Notes: a model not told the origin generated them from the letters alone. A DNA stretch of 64,000 nt from Phycisphaeraceae bacterium (GCA_020639155.1 JACKHF010000002.1:310001-374000); one strand, 5' to 3'; shown: positions 36,261 to 44,797, counted from the first letter of the stretch. Numbers and translations: made by a program.

Positions 36261-37583
36261 CTATGCAACTGATGCGACAGCATCACAAAGCAGACTTGCT
36301 GCATGTGTCTCTGCTTCGATCGCATTTTCTACAAGACGGGCAAGGTCGGCGTAAATCGACATCGCCTGCTCGTGTGTAATGTCGCAAGAGGCAGTCGAAT
36401 CGCGGAGTTTGATCCACTCTGCCTCGCCGTTTTTAATCGCGTTGGCATCGAGCATCTCAGAGTAGCTGTCGATCATGTCGCAGCCACTACGGACCTCGCG
36501 GATATCGCAGTCGGCGATAAATGTTGCGATACTTGACCAGTGAGTAGCAGCGGTGTCGTACGCATACGCAGCGTTGGTATAGGCGCTGTGCTTTGCGAGT
36601 GTTGCTGCTTCACGCAGAAACTCAGCGTACATCGCGCGGCCCCCAGCCGGGGGTGTCATCTCGCAGGTCAGGCCCTCATACACGCGACGCAATCCGAGAC
36701 ACGCCAGCCTGCCCTCGGGGAAGAGCGTCGCCCAACCCTTGAGATCGCGATCATCGGTGAGCATCTTCGCCCACCTGCGCATACCCGCGAACCCAAAGTT
36801 TGATGCATATCCCTTGTACGGCGCGTTCTCGTACCGATCGGCAGTCTTTGCGATTGCATCGTGGATCACAGAGACAATGTTTTCAGGCCTCGCATCGCGG
36901 GGAACTTCGAGCAGTTTGTTCTTTCCCTTTTTGAATGCTGCTCGTGCCTGCGCAAAGTCCTTGCGCGAGATGGTCAGTGGTGTACTGCCACCGGTATCGA
37001 GGACGATCTGGTCGCCGTCATAGCCCGTTGCGCAGACAACCTTTGGTGCGTTGCCCTTGAGCATCGCCGGCCCGACGATCTGGTTCAGGCTCATCGCGTC
37101 AACAACGCACAGGACGGGTCGATTGTCGTCGAGTGCAGCAAGCAGAGTCTTCTCCGCTTTGGCTGCGCTGGTTGTTTCATGGGTGATCGCGCCGATGCCC
37201 ATTCTGTCGATGCCGTTCATCACGAACTGATCTGCCGACGTGTCGTAGCGCATAAGTGTCGAGAGCAACGGCGGAAAGCCCTTGTATTCGAACACAATAT
37301 AGAGAAATCCGATGCCACCCGCGATGCCGGTGATCATCGCTTCAGACAGAGGCTCATCAGATCCTGGTGTGCGAACACCGAGTGAACTGAGCATGTTGCG
37401 TGCAGCACCCGTGTCGCGGCAGATACCTGGCGCAAACGCGTAGCCGGAATCGGTTGTAACGAGTGCGGTTTCCTTTGAACCAGCGAGCTTTGCGAGCAGA
37501 TGCGCCCGTGCTGTGGTATATCGCTCGCCTGTGCGCTCCATGCGCTGGCGGACGTGGAGTTTGAATTCCTTGTGCTTGGTCAC
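36261..37583 (-). CDS. BtrH N-terminal-domain protein
   Basis: A 440-residue protein resembling the butirosin biosynthesis protein H N-terminal domain plus DUF4872. BtrH transfers an acyl group from an acyl-carrier protein in antibiotic synthesis; members elsewhere have broader, unknown roles. Seen here: RQRMERTGERYTTARAHLLA at the N-terminus, CRDTGAARNMLSSLG with the conserved catalytic-type cysteine in the C-x-H/T region, SEAMITGIAGGIGFLYIVFE and the RPVLCVVDAMSLNQI strand. The H normally following the catalytic Cys is not obvious, so activity is uncertain. The start is a GTG with GGAA upstream. A structured intergenic element lies about 100 bases upstream. Confidence 0.7.
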   Translation of the reverse strand: MTKHKEFKLHVRQRMERTGERYTTARAHLLAKLAGSKETALVTTDSGYAFAPGICRDTGAARNMLSSLGVRTPGSDEPLSEAMITGIAGGIGFLYIVFEYKGFPPLLSTLMRYDTSADQFVMNGIDRMGIGAITHETTSAAKAEKTLLAALDDNRPVLCVVDAMSLNQIVGPAMLKGNAPKVVCATGYDGDQIVLDTGGSTPLTISRKDFAQARAAFKKGKNKLLEVPRDARPENIVSVIHDAIAKTADRYENAPYKGYASNFGFAGMRRWAKMLTDDRDLKGWATLFPEGRLACLGLRRVYEGLTCEMTPPAGGRAMYAEFLREAATLAKHSAYTNAAYAYDTAATHWSSIATFIADCDIREVRSGCDMIDSYSEMLDANAIKNGEAEWIKLRDSTASCDITHEQAMSIYADLARLVENAIEAETHAASLLCDAVASVA

Positions 37584-37680
37584 GATCGTGTTCCATTCAG
37601 TGCGCAGAACAGTGCCAGCCCGTCCGCCTGCAGTGTTCCGCCGAATGGTGATCGTCGGATGGATTGCTCAGATCCCGAGA

Positions 37681-37796
37681 GGTTGATCACACGGGTGGGT
37701 GTGAGGGCCTCCCTTTGCTCCCGCGGTGCGATCCGGGACGGCGGATCGTCAGGGAGTTTGGCGCGGAATGAACGCCAGCGGGAGTATACATCAACC
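37681..37796. ncRNA. Candidate multi-stem structured RNA between HAAS and BtrH genes
   Basis: A closing stem GGTTGAT (37681-37687) pairs with ATCAACC (37790-37796). Within it are CACAC/GTGTG (37688-37692 with 37699-37703), an 8-bp stem CTCCCGC-type (37717-37724 with 37778-37785), GCGATCCG/CGGATCGT (37728-37735 with 37742-37749) and TGGCG/CGCCA (37759-37763 with 37773-37777). This gives a nested multibranch fold on either strand. The stretch 37584-37875 encodes no gene. On the minus strand it would be the 5' leader of the BtrH-type gene. No terminator T-run is seen at either end, and no known riboswitch core was recognised. Confidence 0.45.
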
Positions 37797-37875
37797 AAAG
37801 AAGGAGTGCAAGCACACTACTGGGCTCATTTCGGAAAGATCCGCCCCAAACTTGTTGCCTCAGGTCCACATCTGT

Positions 37876-38823
37876 TCAGGATAGAGTGCTCTGGTGTGTG
37901 CCTTTCAATCGTCCGATCTCGGATAAGGCTATCGCTCCGATACATGGCAGATAGATCACACCGATGAGTGTGAGCACCTGCTGCGCAATCGCGTCAGCGT
38001 GTGGTGCCCTCATAACTCCGCCAGCAACCGCAAAGGAGAGCACAACGCACGCGAGCACAAAGTTCAGACCAAGGTCGATGCGCCTTGTCACTCTGCTTTG
38101 CCTGCCTCTCCAGGTTACAAACAGGAGCATCGCAAGCAACGCAATGAGCAGGCCGATGAAGATGGGAAGTCGCTGCTGCTGAAACTCATCCGTGTAGGCA
38201 AGTGAAGGCGCATCGATCTTCGCGCCTGTCATGCGGTTGAACAGATTTGCTGTCCACACTGGCGCGATGTACGCAACGATGCCCACGACTGCAAACGGAA
38301 CGATTGCAATATTGCCAAGTCGATGTACACGATCTCGATCGCGCGGCTTCCACTTTGTGCGTTCGGGCCATCGCCTGCGCATCGCGCCCTTGACACCATA
38401 CCACACGACAAGTGTGCCGAGCCACGAGAGTGTACCGATCTTTACGATGTCATCTGGCTTGACTGATGGCGAAGCAAACTGCGAGCATGCGCCCGCGAGC
38501 AGCACGAGCGAAACAGCACCGACGATCGCTGCCCGTAGAAAACTCGTCGTGTCGGCAGGGTCGATGATCGTCATTGGCGTGTGGTATCGGGCTGCGACTG
38601 TGGCGGGTTCGCCATAACTGCGCACGAGGGCAAGCGCGGCCTCTGTGCGTGCTGCCTCATTATCACTCGCTGGAGCATTTTCTGGTACACTCTGCTCCAT
38701 ACGTGCATTGAGCTCCTCGTGCAGCAGTGACCGCAACTCGCATGCTACATCGGCACGCATGCGCCGCGGCACAAGTCGGACGGTATCGTCGATGTACGAT
38801 TCGATGATGGTGCTGGTGTGCAT
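37876..38823 (-). CDS. HAAS-domain membrane protein (PadR-linked)
   Basis: A 315-residue protein. The N-terminus (IDDTVRLVPRRMRADVACELRSLLHEEL) is the HAAS signalling domain, which typically accompanies PadR regulators. Then follow about four to six membrane segments (AAIVGAVSLVLLAGA, GTLSWLGTLVVWYG, IAIVPFAVVGIVAYIAPVW, IFIGLLIALLAMLLFV, LNFVLACVVLSFAVAGG and VLTLIGVIYLPCIGAIAL). It lies 59 bases downstream of padR on the same strand, consistent with a regulator/sensor operon. The signal sensed is unknown. Confidence 0.78.
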   Translation of the reverse strand: MHTSTIIESYIDDTVRLVPRRMRADVACELRSLLHEELNARMEQSVPENAPASDNEAARTEAALALVRSYGEPATVAARYHTPMTIIDPADTTSFLRAAIVGAVSLVLLAGACSQFASPSVKPDDIVKIGTLSWLGTLVVWYGVKGAMRRRWPERTKWKPRDRDRVHRLGNIAIVPFAVVGIVAYIAPVWTANLFNRMTGAKIDAPSLAYTDEFQQQRLPIFIGLLIALLAMLLFVTWRGRQSRVTRRIDLGLNFVLACVVLSFAVAGGVMRAPHADAIAQQVLTLIGVIYLPCIGAIALSEIGRLKGTHQSTLS

Positions 38824-38882
38824 GGTGTGTGTTCTTTGAGTCGTTGTATGGCGAATGTTCTTTGTATGAGTTTGTTTGCGTG

Positions 38883-39227
38883 CTACTGCTTCTCGATCAG
38901 GTGGTTGACCGTGGCAGATAGTTCGTTCCAGCTGTCAATCATCGATGCGTAATGCTGAACGCCCTGCTGGCTGAGCGTGTAATACCTTCGGCGTGGACCA
39001 TCCTGATCGCGCCACTCGCTCTCAAGAAGACCCTGCGACTCGAGTCGTCGCAGGAGCGGGTAGAGCGTGCCCTCTTCGATGGCAAGCCCAGCATGACCGA
39101 GTGCCTGCCGGAGTGAATAGCCATACTGGGCAGTCCTCAGCATTGAAAGCACCGCCAGCACCAGCAGGCCGCGGCGCAGCTCTGGATCCAGCGTTGCAGT
39201 TTCTGATGGCTGGGATTGTTTGGCCAT
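38883..39227 (-). CDS. PadR family transcriptional regulator
   Basis: A 114-residue winged-helix regulator. Core motifs are LVLAVLSMLRTAQYGYSLRQ, EEGTLYPLLRRLESQGLL (recognition helix and wing) and RRRYYTLSQQG, as in PadR family members. ATG 39227 is preferred over upstream starts because of the family alignment. The promoter lies 44-72 bases upstream and is overlapped by a near-perfect palindrome, so autorepression is likely. It is followed by the HAAS membrane protein gene; together they form a PadR-HAAS operon. Confidence 0.88.
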   Translation of the reverse strand: MAKQSQPSETATLDPELRRGLLVLAVLSMLRTAQYGYSLRQALGHAGLAIEEGTLYPLLRRLESQGLLESEWRDQDGPRRRYYTLSQQGVQHYASMIDSWNELSATVNHLIEKQ

Positions 39228-39257
39228 TGCTTGGGATAACCACTGAGAGCACGACAC

Positions 39258-39293
39258 TACTGTGCGGCACATAGTACTATGTGTCGCACAGTA
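39258..39293. promoter_or_regulatory. Probable PadR operator, near-perfect 36-bp palindrome
   Basis: The 36-bp stretch 39258-39293 is an inverted repeat with one mismatched pair; each half reads TACTGTGCGRCACATAGT. It overlaps the -10 and spacer of the padR promoter. Autoregulation by PadR is inferred from its position; PadR operators usually are palindromic. Confidence 0.75.
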
Positions 39294-39299
39294 TGTCAA
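39271..39299 (-). promoter_or_regulatory. padR promoter with perfect -35 and good -10
   Basis: On the minus strand, TTGACA (39294-39299) and TACTAT (39271-39276) are separated by exactly 17 bases, a consensus sigma70-type promoter. The palindromic operator covers the -10 and the spacer. Confidence 0.75.
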
Positions 39300-39334
39300 G
39301 CCTTTTTCGAAGAAACGCTCGCGATTACGCACCA

Positions 39335-39718
39335 TCAGGTGATCTGGTGCCCAGCATCTTTGAGTGCAGCAATGGCAGCATCGAACTGGTCGTCTCGCAG
39401 CAGGATGTAGTCGGTATCGTGCGTGCCCAGCGACAGGATCCAGATGCCCGCGTCAGCAAGCGGAACGACCAAGCTGGACAGGATGCCGGTCTCAGTTGTT
39501 CCGAACGTCATCGCAACAGAGATCAGGCGGAACCGGCCCACACTTTTGCCGATGGATTCAATGATCTCCAGCGACGCGATGATCGAGAGTTCGTCAGCAG
39601 TGCGCGCAACAAAGCACGGCGAAGCGTTCTGAATCACCTCGGGCAATGGGTCAGCAGCATTGAGCTTTGTCATGCCGAAGAGGCCAGCTGTTACATGAGT
39701 TGGGAGTGAGATAGTCAT
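39335..39718 (-). CDS. ACT-domain protein
   Basis: A 127-residue protein with two ACT-like halves (ADELSIIASLEIIESIGKSVGRFRLISV and SSLVVPLADAGIWILSLGTHDTDYILLRDD, the LADAGIWIL motif being typical of regulatory ACT/CASTOR-type domains). ACT domains bind amino acids. The start ATG 39718 is preferred; a GTG at 39727 is alternative. No biosynthetic enzyme is adjacent, so the ligand is unknown. It lies upstream of padR on the same strand but separated by the padR promoter. Confidence 0.8.
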   Translation of the reverse strand: MTISLPTHVTAGLFGMTKLNAADPLPEVIQNASPCFVARTADELSIIASLEIIESIGKSVGRFRLISVAMTFGTTETGILSSLVVPLADAGIWILSLGTHDTDYILLRDDQFDAAIAALKDAGHQIT

Positions 39719-39849
39719 GCTGGGCACACAGTATCCGCTCGCTGGGCATGGTTCGGACAGAGCGTGCTCTTTCGTTTCCAGATCCTATAGAATACAGAAG
39801 AAAGTTATACCAACAATCATTTCCTTCTTTCACATAAGGAGTTATCTCT

Positions 39850-40308
39850 ATGCCAACCTTTGTCATGAGCACGCACGTCAAGGCACCACTCGAACAGGTC
39901 TTCGCTGTGTTTACCGATCTTGAAAAGGCTGCAGACCGAATCCCCGCGATCACGAAGATGGAGATGCTCACCAAAGGTCCCTTCGGCGAGGGCACGCGCT
40001 GGCGCGAGACGCGACTGATGTTCAAGAAGGAAGCGACCGAGGAGATGTGGGTCACGGGGTTCAACCCGCCGAACAGCTACACCGTAAGGGCAGAGTCCCA
40101 TGGCTCGATCTACGAGACGCTCTTCGAGTTCACACCCGAAGGCGACGGCACCAAAGTCCAGTGGACGTTCAACTGCACGTACCAGTCGATCGGCGCGAAG
40201 ATCATGGGCCCGATCTTCAGCGTGCTGATGAAAGGCATGATGAAAAAGTGCATGCAAGAAGATCTTGATGCGCTGCGCGATGTGTGTGAGGGGAAGATGC
40301 AAGATTAA
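39850..40308 (+). CDS. SRPBCC/polyketide cyclase-like protein
   Basis: A 152-residue protein of the SRPBCC fold, with a deep hydrophobic cavity for small molecules. The pattern MSTHVKAPLEQVFAVFTDLEKA at the start, KGPFGEGTRWRET, YTVRAESHGSIYETLFEF and VQWTFNCTYQS match the family. AAGGAG lies 8 bases before the ATG. The ligand is not predictable. Confidence 0.85.
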   Translation: MPTFVMSTHVKAPLEQVFAVFTDLEKAADRIPAITKMEMLTKGPFGEGTRWRETRLMFKKEATEEMWVTGFNPPNSYTVRAESHGSIYETLFEFTPEGDGTKVQWTFNCTYQSIGAKIMGPIFSVLMKGMMKKCMQEDLDALRDVCEGKMQD

Positions 40309-40324
40309 GACGTACAAAGAAAAG

Positions 40325-40350
40325 CATCGGTCGCGCGAGGCGCCGATGCA
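40325..40350 (-). terminator. Terminator between SRPBCC (+) and dockerin-like (-) genes
   Basis: GCATCGG (40325-40331) pairs perfectly with CCGATGC (40344-40350), followed on the minus strand by TTTTCTTTG. It serves the 42176-40407 gene and, on the plus strand, probably also the SRPBCC gene. Confidence 0.7.
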
Positions 40351-40406
40351 ATGTGTTCGTTTCTTGGTTTGGTGAGACGATCTCTGTATCGATGACTTTT
40401 CGCGTA

Positions 40407-42176
40407 TCACTGTTGATTGGCGTACGCCTGGTCGTAGCAGAGATAATCCAGCGCATCGAACACACCATCGCGATTGCAGTCTGCCCGCGGATCGTGCGAC
40501 GAGTGCATGGACGCAAAGATTGCGGGATCGATGGATGTCAGATACGAGTCGCTGTCCGTGTCGGCATAGCCGTCGCAATCTGCTCCGTTCACGCAGAGCT
40601 GCGCAAGATAACTCTGCCAGAAAATGTCTGGTGAAACAAGTGTCGCCAGCGGGCTGTGGCCCCAGAACACGCACGCGTTGGTCGGGTCGGGGTCAATGCC
40701 GGAATAGTCTGCCTTTTGAGTAGTTGGGCGGACGTACGGGTTCTGCTGCTTCATCTGCGTGATCGAGAGCACACCGGCGGAATCGGTGGGCAGATGTGCG
40801 CCCATCCAGAACTGCGGGTACGTGCTCGCGCCGCTCTGCGTCCACACAAGACCGACGGTGCCGTTCGAGCTGACCGCGATGGAAGGATCGAACGCCTCGT
40901 CGTCCTGCGGCCAGATCTCACCGACCTGCGCAAGCGTGGGGGTGGCACTGGGTGTCATCGGCCAGCCGTTGGTGTGGATCTCGTACCAGCGCACGATGTT
41001 CTTGTCGAGTGGCGATGGGTCAGACGGACCAGCAACAGGTCTGACGTGGTGTGTTGCCCACAATCGTCCGCCCACACTGGCATCGGGGCGGTAGGTTGCG
41101 TGATTGAACTTGCTCGCAATCAAAATCATTGGCCCCGGTACGGGTGATGCTGCTATTGCATCCGTGTCCCACCAGTCAGGCAGGTTGCCCCCGGTGATCG
41201 GTGTGCTGACATATGAGAATGTGTAGCTTCCCGGCGTGCCGGACTTTGTGATCGCGCCGAGAATCAGTGTGTCCTGATAATGTTGAATACCTATTGGCCC
41301 CGGCGCATAGTTGGGCTTCTTTTCCGTAGCGATTGTGTAGATGGGATGGGAGTTGTTCCACGCGTCGTACTCGACCGCCACAACGTGACCGTACGTTGAC
41401 TCCGTGCCCCACGACTGCACGTTGTCTTTCAGTTGCAGGAACGAGAGCTCGGAGCTCACAATATTGGTTGTGCCGGTGACGACGGACACCGTGCCCGTCT
41501 GCAGCTTGTCCTTGTCGATCATGCACAATGTCGTGCTCCGATCCGTTGTGCCTTCGTCGTCCATAAAAGCGATGTACAGCGTATCGTCGTCCACAGTAAT
41601 GTTCTGATTGTGTCCAAGCCCATGCAATGGCGATGGCTGAATATTGAGATCCCACGCTGTAAAATCGTACTTGTACCAGTCACCGGTGGAGACACCGTTC
41701 GGTCCGTTGATGGCATCCCAGTTCGACGGGGTTGCGTCCGTCGACACTCCGATCTGCACCCGAGAAACGACCAGTTGGGTCTGAAACAAACCCCATTCGA
41801 TGGCAACAACCCAGAACCGATCATCCTCGTAATCGTAGTACACCACCGGATCACCTATAAGGAATGTTACCGTTGGAGAAACTGTTGTTTCAGGAAAGAA
41901 GTACGGTGTTCCCGGGCTGTTGTAATCGCCGAGACGGCATTGGGTGCCGATCTGATTTGCTGCTTTGTCGTGCAGGTACAGCCACGAGTTTGTGCATGTG
42001 AGCACGCGAGAATCTCCAACGGCAATTTCAGTGTCTGAAATCGGGTAGTTTGGGTAGTTCGCCACCTCTTCAAGATGGACGGCGAGCGTGGAAGCTGGGC
42101 TGCACAACTGGGCGGAGGCTGGGAACGTCCCGATCGCGAACACGAGCGACGATATATTTCTGAGGTTCCTGTTCAT
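40407..42176 (-). CDS. Secreted dockerin/EF-hand-like protein
   Basis: A 589-residue exported protein (ATG 42176, AAAGGAAG 5 bases upstream; signal peptide SLVFAIGTFPASAQ). The body has no recognised domain but many Asp- and Gly-rich strands. The C-terminus carries two EF-hand-like repeats (DCDGYADTDSDSYL and DCNRDGVFDALDYL) of the dockerin type common in Phycisphaerae secreted proteins. It is divergent from the tandem PEP-CTERM genes, 75 bases away. Confidence 0.7.
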   Translation of the reverse strand: MNRNLRNISSLVFAIGTFPASAQLCSPASTLAVHLEEVANYPNYPISDTEIAVGDSRVLTCTNSWLYLHDKAANQIGTQCRLGDYNSPGTPYFFPETTVSPTVTFLIGDPVVYYDYEDDRFWVVAIEWGLFQTQLVVSRVQIGVSTDATPSNWDAINGPNGVSTGDWYKYDFTAWDLNIQPSPLHGLGHNQNITVDDDTLYIAFMDDEGTTDRSTTLCMIDKDKLQTGTVSVVTGTTNIVSSELSFLQLKDNVQSWGTESTYGHVVAVEYDAWNNSHPIYTIATEKKPNYAPGPIGIQHYQDTLILGAITKSGTPGSYTFSYVSTPITGGNLPDWWDTDAIAASPVPGPMILIASKFNHATYRPDASVGGRLWATHHVRPVAGPSDPSPLDKNIVRWYEIHTNGWPMTPSATPTLAQVGEIWPQDDEAFDPSIAVSSNGTVGLVWTQSGASTYPQFWMGAHLPTDSAGVLSITQMKQQNPYVRPTTQKADYSGIDPDPTNACVFWGHSPLATLVSPDIFWQSYLAQLCVNGADCDGYADTDSDSYLTSIDPAIFASMHSSHDPRADCNRDGVFDALDYLCYDQAYANQQ

Positions 42177-42251
42177 TTTTTCTTCCTTTGGTGGCACCAC
42201 GACCATGATGTGGTACACTGGTTATATCCGGTATCGGACGCGGAGGATGCC

Positions 42252-42881
42252 ATGAAACTGCAAAATGTTGATAAGTTGTATTCCGCAGTGTCTGCGATGT
42301 TCGTGTTTGCCTCTCTTGCCAGCGCGCAGCCACATGCAACATTTGCAATTGATGTGATTGGTGGCGTTGTGTCGCCATCAAACCCATCAGTGACGGTGCG
42401 TGTGTCCGGTGTGTTCCCGGAGACGTGGTATGCGCTCGGGTACGCAGAATTCGATCTGATCAGTTCGGACGAAACAGGCGAGTTCAGCAATCTGTTTATA
42501 CCAGCGCCGATCGGCCCATATCCGCACGGAACGTGGGGATGTGTCAATACCTTGGCTGGCGCAATTGTTAGTGGCAGCATTATTGAAGCGGGTTTTTTCC
42601 AGTTGAATGCGGTTGGTTGCGTGGCACATACTGGCACGCCCCTTCCCATTTGGGAGGGAACGTGGACGGCGACGGACTTCACACCGCGCACGGTCACTCT
42701 GCACACGGACAACACACAAGAGTTTCGTGTGCTTGTTGATAGCACAGCCACATTCGGATATGACTTTGTAGCCGCGGGATGGTTCGATCACGGGTTTGGT
42801 TCGATCACGGTCGTGCCTGCGCCGTCGTCTGGCGCGCTGATGCTGGCCGGGATGATGTGCATCGCTCGCAGGAGACGATAG
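42252..42881 (+). CDS. PEP-CTERM-type protein A (tandem array, copy 1)
   Basis: A 209-residue exported protein (GGAGG 5 bases before ATG). Signal peptide ends near ASLASA. The mature part starts QPHATFAIDVIGG and ends with VPAPSSGALMLAG, a hydrophobic stretch and RRRR, an exosortase-type sorting signal. Shared with the three copies downstream; the N-terminal signal region differs from them, and the C-terminal region (FVAAGWFDHGFGS) is shared with copy 4. It begins a tandem array. Confidence 0.82.
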   Translation: MKLQNVDKLYSAVSAMFVFASLASAQPHATFAIDVIGGVVSPSNPSVTVRVSGVFPETWYALGYAEFDLISSDETGEFSNLFIPAPIGPYPHGTWGCVNTLAGAIVSGSIIEAGFFQLNAVGCVAHTGTPLPIWEGTWTATDFTPRTVTLHTDNTQEFRVLVDSTATFGYDFVAAGWFDHGFGSITVVPAPSSGALMLAGMMCIARRRR

Positions 42882-42889
42882 ATCAGCCG

Positions 42890-43516
42890 ATGCGATGCAG
42901 AGCACACCAACTGTTCTTTCCTTTGTTCGCAACGTACGCGATGTGCTGTGCTGTCTGCGCGCAGCCACATGGAACATTTGCAATTGATGTGATTGGTGGC
43001 GTGGTGTCGCCATCAAACCCATCGGTGACGGTGCGTGTGTCCGGTGTGTTCCCGGACACGTGGTATGCGCTCGAATACGCGAAGTTCGATCTGATCAGTT
43101 CGGACGAAACAGGCGAGTTCAGCAATCTGTTTATACCAGCGCCGATCGGCCCATATCCGCACGGAACGTGGGGATGTGTTAACACCACGGGTGGCACTAT
43201 CATGAATGGCAGCGCGTACGAAGCGGTGTTTTTTCAGGTGAATGCACTCGGTTGTGGAGCATATCCAGGCACGCCCCTTCCTATCTGGGAGGGGACATGG
43301 ACAGCGACGGACTTCACACCGCGAACGGTGGATCTCCACACGGAGAACACACAAGAGTTCCGTGTGTTTGGAGATAGTGGCGCTACTGCTGGGTTTAACT
43401 TTGTTACAATGGGACTGTTTGAGCACGGGTTTGGTTCGATCACGGTTGTGCCCGCGCCGTCGTCTGGCGCGCTGATGCTGGCCGGGATGATGTGCATCGC
43501 GCGCAGGAGACGATAG
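42890..43516 (+). CDS. PEP-CTERM-type protein B (tandem array, copy 2)
   Basis: A 208-residue member of the array (start 8 bases after the previous stop). Signal peptide ends near CAVCA. The 250-base segment 43071-43320 is nearly identical to 44341-44590 in copy 4, with one base change. The C-terminal region reads MGLFEHGFGS, matching copy 3 rather than copy 4. It carries the same VPAPSS sorting tail. Confidence 0.82.
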   Translation: MRCRAHQLFFPLFATYAMCCAVCAQPHGTFAIDVIGGVVSPSNPSVTVRVSGVFPDTWYALEYAKFDLISSDETGEFSNLFIPAPIGPYPHGTWGCVNTTGGTIMNGSAYEAVFFQVNALGCGAYPGTPLPIWEGTWTATDFTPRTVDLHTENTQEFRVFGDSGATAGFNFVTMGLFEHGFGSITVVPAPSSGALMLAGMMCIARRRR

Positions 43517-43524
43517 ATCAGCCG

Positions 43525-44151
43525 ATGCGATGCAGAGCAAACAAACTTTTCCTTCCTTTGTTCGCCACATGCGTATCGGCTTCTCTTGTCTGCGCGCAGC
43601 CACATGCAACATTTGCAATTGATGTAATTGGTGGCGATGTGTCGCCGACAAACCCATCGGTAACGGTGCGTGTGTCCGCCGTGTTTCCAGAAACATATTT
43701 TTCACTTGATTTGGCAAAGTTCGATCTGATCAGTTCAGATGTACAGGGTGTCTTTTCAGATGCGATCATCCCTGCCCCAATCGGCCCCTTGCCGCATGGC
43801 AGCTACGGGTGCTTGATCACCGAAGGTGGTTCTTTCTCAAGCGGGTCTGTATACGGAGCCTGGTACAAACACATCAACTCGCTCGGATGCTTTGCATATC
43901 CGGGTACTCCGCTTCCCATCTGGGAGGCAACATGGACGGCGACAGATTTCACGCCGCGCATGATCGATCTTCACACGGACAACACACCCGAGTTCCTTGT
44001 GTATGGAGATCATAACGCATCTGCAGGTCTAGATATGGTTGCCATGGGCTTATTCGAGCACGGGTTTGGTTCTATCACGGTTGTGCCCGCGCCGTCGTCT
44101 GGCGCACTGATGCTGGCCGGGATGATGTGCATCGCGCGCAGGAGACGATAG
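43525..44151 (+). CDS. PEP-CTERM-type protein C (tandem array, copy 3)
   Basis: A 208-residue member of the array (8 bases after the previous stop). Its middle (about residues 50-150) is clearly divergent from the other copies (for example YFSLDLAKFD, SDVQGVFSDAIIP, YGCLITEGGS), while the first 45 residues and the last 40 are close to copy 4 and copy 2 respectively. Confidence 0.82.
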   Translation: MRCRANKLFLPLFATCVSASLVCAQPHATFAIDVIGGDVSPTNPSVTVRVSAVFPETYFSLDLAKFDLISSDVQGVFSDAIIPAPIGPLPHGSYGCLITEGGSFSSGSVYGAWYKHINSLGCFAYPGTPLPIWEATWTATDFTPRMIDLHTDNTPEFLVYGDHNASAGLDMVAMGLFEHGFGSITVVPAPSSGALMLAGMMCIARRRR

Positions 44152-44159
44152 ATCAGACG

Positions 44160-44786
44160 ATGCGATGCAGGGCACACAAACTTTTCCTTCCTTTGTTCGC
44201 CACATGCGTATCGGCTTCTCTTGTCTGCGCGCAACCACATGCAACATTTGCAATTGATGTGATTGGTGGCGTGGTGTCGCCGACAAACCCATCGGTAACG
44301 GTGCGTGTGTCCGGTGTGTTCCCGGAGACGTGGTATGCACTCGAATACGCGAAGTTCGATCTGATCAGTTCGGACGAAACAGGCGAGTTCAGCAATCTGT
44401 TTATACCAGCGCCGATCGGCCCATATCCGCACGGAACGTGGGGATGTGTTAACACCACGGGTGGCACTATCATGAATGGCAGCGCGTACGAAGCGGTGTT
44501 TTTTCAGGTGAATGCACTCGGTTGTGGAGCATATCCAGGCATGCCCCTTCCTATCTGGGAGGGGACATGGACAGCGACGGACTTCACACCTCGCACGGTG
44601 GATCTCCACACGGAGAACACATCTGAGTTTCGCGTATTTACTGATCACAATGCAACTGGTGGGTATGACTTTGTAGCAGCGGGGTGGTTCGATCACGGCT
44701 TCGGTTCGATCACGGTTGTGCCAGCGCCGTCGTCTGGCGCGCTGATGCTGGCCGGGATGATGTGCCTCGCGCGCAGGAGACGATAG
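44160..44786 (+). CDS. PEP-CTERM-type protein D (tandem array, copy 4), mosaic
   Basis: A 208-residue member of the array. N-terminus (signal and first 45 residues) matches copy 3; the middle matches copy 2 almost exactly; the C-terminal VAAGWFDHGFGS matches copy 1. It ends the cluster, 58 bases before the RNase P RNA gene. Confidence 0.82.
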   Translation: MRCRAHKLFLPLFATCVSASLVCAQPHATFAIDVIGGVVSPTNPSVTVRVSGVFPETWYALEYAKFDLISSDETGEFSNLFIPAPIGPYPHGTWGCVNTTGGTIMNGSAYEAVFFQVNALGCGAYPGMPLPIWEGTWTATDFTPRTVDLHTENTSEFRVFTDHNATGGYDFVAAGWFDHGFGSITVVPAPSSGALMLAGMMCLARRRR

Positions 44787-44797
44787 ATCACATTTTT

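Larger units (their letters stand above)
42252..44786 (+). repeat. Tandem array of four recombined PEP-CTERM genes
   Basis: Start codons are spaced 638, 635 and 635 bases. All four copies share the N-terminal (QPHxTFAIDVIGG) and C-terminal (VPAPSSGALMLAG...RRRR) parts, and differ chiefly in the middle. The longest near-identical segment between copies is 43071-43320 and 44341-44590 (one difference in 250 bases). This repeat structure allows gene conversion or unequal crossing over. Confidence 0.85.

Noticed and set aside
42252..44786. The periodic repeat as a CRISPR array
   Set aside because: The repeat units are about 635 bases and coding, with no short direct repeats and spacers.
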